This document shows, piece after piece, positions 63,365-64,000 of a DNA stretch of 64,000 nucleotides. The DNA is taken from positions 1,681,501 through 1,745,500 of the forward strand of contig NZ_JTDN01000001.1 of the NCBI RefSeq assembly GCF_000802385.1, in the 5' to 3' direction. Both the position numbers and the translations under genes were made by a program. Every line of letters begins with the position of its first letter. Positions within the stretch are counted from its first letter, which is position 1. The notes below the pieces were generated by a model. It saw only the letters and a program-made list of their open reading frames with translations, made no database searches and was not told the DNA's origin. The stretch comes from Croceibacterium mercuriale (lineage in GTDB: Bacteria; Pseudomonadota; Alphaproteobacteria; Sphingomonadales; Sphingomonadaceae).

Positions 63365-63391
63365 GCGCCCTTGCCCGTGTTCGGGCGATGC

Positions 63392-63466
63392 TGGGGCGTA
63401 GCCAAGCGGTAAGGCACCGGTTTTTGGTACCGGCATGCGCAGGTTCGAATCCTGCCGCCCCAGCCA
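63392..63466 (+). tRNA. tRNA-Gln (UUG anticodon)
   Basis: 75 bases with encoded CCA. The acceptor TGGGGCG pairs with CGCCCCA, with discriminator G63 and CCA following. The anticodon stem CCGGT/ACCGG encloses a seven-base loop with TTG, reading Gln CAA/CAG. The T arm has GGTTCGAATCC. No introns. It is a lone tRNA. Confidence 0.95.
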
Positions 63467-63490
63467 GTTCTCGCCCGCACGGTCCGCTTC

Positions 63491-64000
63491 TCACGAGCGG
63501 CGCTGCATGGCCTCCAGTTGCTTCTGGTCGTGGGAGCAGAAGATCGTCACCTCCGCGCCATGCTGCCGCTTCAGTTCCCGCAGGCGGTGCTGGTTGTCCA
63601 GCCGTTGCGCGCGATCGACCTCCATCATGGTCTGGTAGAAGCGCAGACCCGGGGTGCAGCGATGCCGGCGGGGGTCCATCTCTCCACGATAGAAGTAGGC
63701 ATCGCCCGCATTCAACACCCAGCCCGCGCCGGTCTGCACCGCCACGCCAGCGTGGCCCCAGGTGTGCCCGGGCAACGGCACCATCAGGATCTCCGGCGGC
63801 AGGCCATCCAGCGCGCGCACGCTGTCGAAGCCGAACCAGGTCTCTCCACCACCGGCATAGGTGCGCCAGTCGCGCACATCGTCCCACTGTACGGGCCGGT
63901 ACCGCCGCCGGGCGATGAAGCCGCGCCGGGTCCGCTCGGCCGCGTCGCGTTCCGCCTCCATCACGTGGACACGGGCATGCGGGAAGTCCTCCAGCCCGCC
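63491..64000 (-). CDS. Metallo-beta-lactamase-fold hydrolase, partial at the window edge
   Basis: The gene enters from the right edge, so its N-terminus and the HxHxDH metal motif lie outside the window. The visible part has VPLPGHTWGHAGVAV with a metal His, NAGDAYFYRG with the bridging Asp and a C-terminal IFCSHDQ with a metal His, so zinc ligands beyond the first motif are conserved. It resembles general MBL hydrolases (glyoxalase II-like) with no specified substrate. The ATG at 63964 is internal, since the frame continues in from the edge with a sequence like GGLEDFPHARVHV. Confidence 0.88.
   Translation of the reverse strand, partial: GGLEDFPHARVHVMEAERDAAERTRRGFIARRRYRPVQWDDVRDWRTYAGGGETWFGFDSVRALDGLPPEILMVPLPGHTWGHAGVAVQTGAGWVLNAGDAYFYRGEMDPRRHRCTPGLRFYQTMMEVDRAQRLDNQHRLRELKRQHGAEVTIFCSHDQKQLEAMQRRS

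Overview
The window is about 66% GC, gene-dense chromosomal DNA from an alphaproteobacterium, most likely Sphingomonadales (Erythrobacteraceae/Sphingomonadaceae). The evidence is the gene content: a bacteriophytochrome with an HWE kinase, a second soluble HWE kinase, EcfG-type (GGAAC-N17-CGTT) promoter signatures, UbiK- and DUF1674-type small proteins, and the hflK-hflC-degP and mrp modules. I saw no phage, insertion sequence or CRISPR array.

Layout. 1-5.4 kb: bacteriophytochrome, mannose-1-phosphate guanylyltransferase, a TonB-like protein, a SnoaL/DUF4440-like protein and a DUF2171 gene behind a stress-type promoter. 5.5-23.7 kb: one long minus-strand block, transcribed as rpsL-rpsG-fusA-tuf-rpsJ-rplC-rplD-rplW-rplB-rpsS-rplV-rpsC-rplP-rpmC-rpsQ-rplN-rplX-rplE-rpsN-rpsH-rplF-rplR-rpsE-rpmD, then rplO-secY-adk (str, S10 and spc operons). 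It is interrupted between rpmD and rplO by an oppositely oriented glycosyltransferase gene and a bidirectional terminator. 24.1-30.6 kb: an overlapping trio of conserved unknown genes, a class I glutamine amidotransferase, a secreted beta-rich protein, a MarR-like regulator, a membrane protein, a LuxR-type HTH protein with a C-terminal membrane anchor, and a LysR regulator. 30.6-36.6 kb: apaG, PAS-PAS-HWE kinase, diguanylate cyclase, metZ and a GT39 mannosyltransferase. 36.7-41.8 kb: a small secreted protein, recO-leuB, a conserved small protein, UbiK-like, tlyA-tspO and two tandem paralogous lipoproteins. 41.8-47.5 kb: ilvE behind a structured leader, a CYTH-CHAD protein, an alpha/beta hydrolase, an RsmB-like methyltransferase and a DUF1674 protein. 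47.5-58.5 kb: mrp, an orphan molybdopterin-binding oxidoreductase subunit and hemH as a probable operon; divergent hflK-hflC and degP; a HAD phosphatase; a class A PBP. 58.6-64 kb: msrB, dgoA-dgoK with a divergent FadR-type regulator, topoisomerase IB behind a second stress-type promoter, yghU, tRNA-Gln(UUG), and an MBL-fold hydrolase cut by the window edge.

How parts work together. The ribosomal block makes ribosome and translation factors plus SecY and Adk. The mrp/oxidoreductase/hemH set suggests Fe-S, molybdenum and heme cofactor handling. HflK/HflC and DegP serve membrane and periplasmic protein quality control. DgoK and DgoA convert 2-dehydro-3-deoxygalactonate to pyruvate and glyceraldehyde-3-phosphate, probably under the adjacent regulator. 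The two HWE kinases and the EcfG-like promoters suggest general stress response inputs and outputs (inference).

The most unusual items are: (1) the ilvE leader at 41976-42139, an 18-codon ORF behind a 15-nt perfect complement of the 16S rRNA 3' end, followed by three consecutive hairpins; (2) the antisense glycosyltransferase and terminator splitting the spc operon; (3) the EcfG-like promoters; and (4) a TonB-like gene with no ATG, GTG or TTG start ahead of its membrane anchor.
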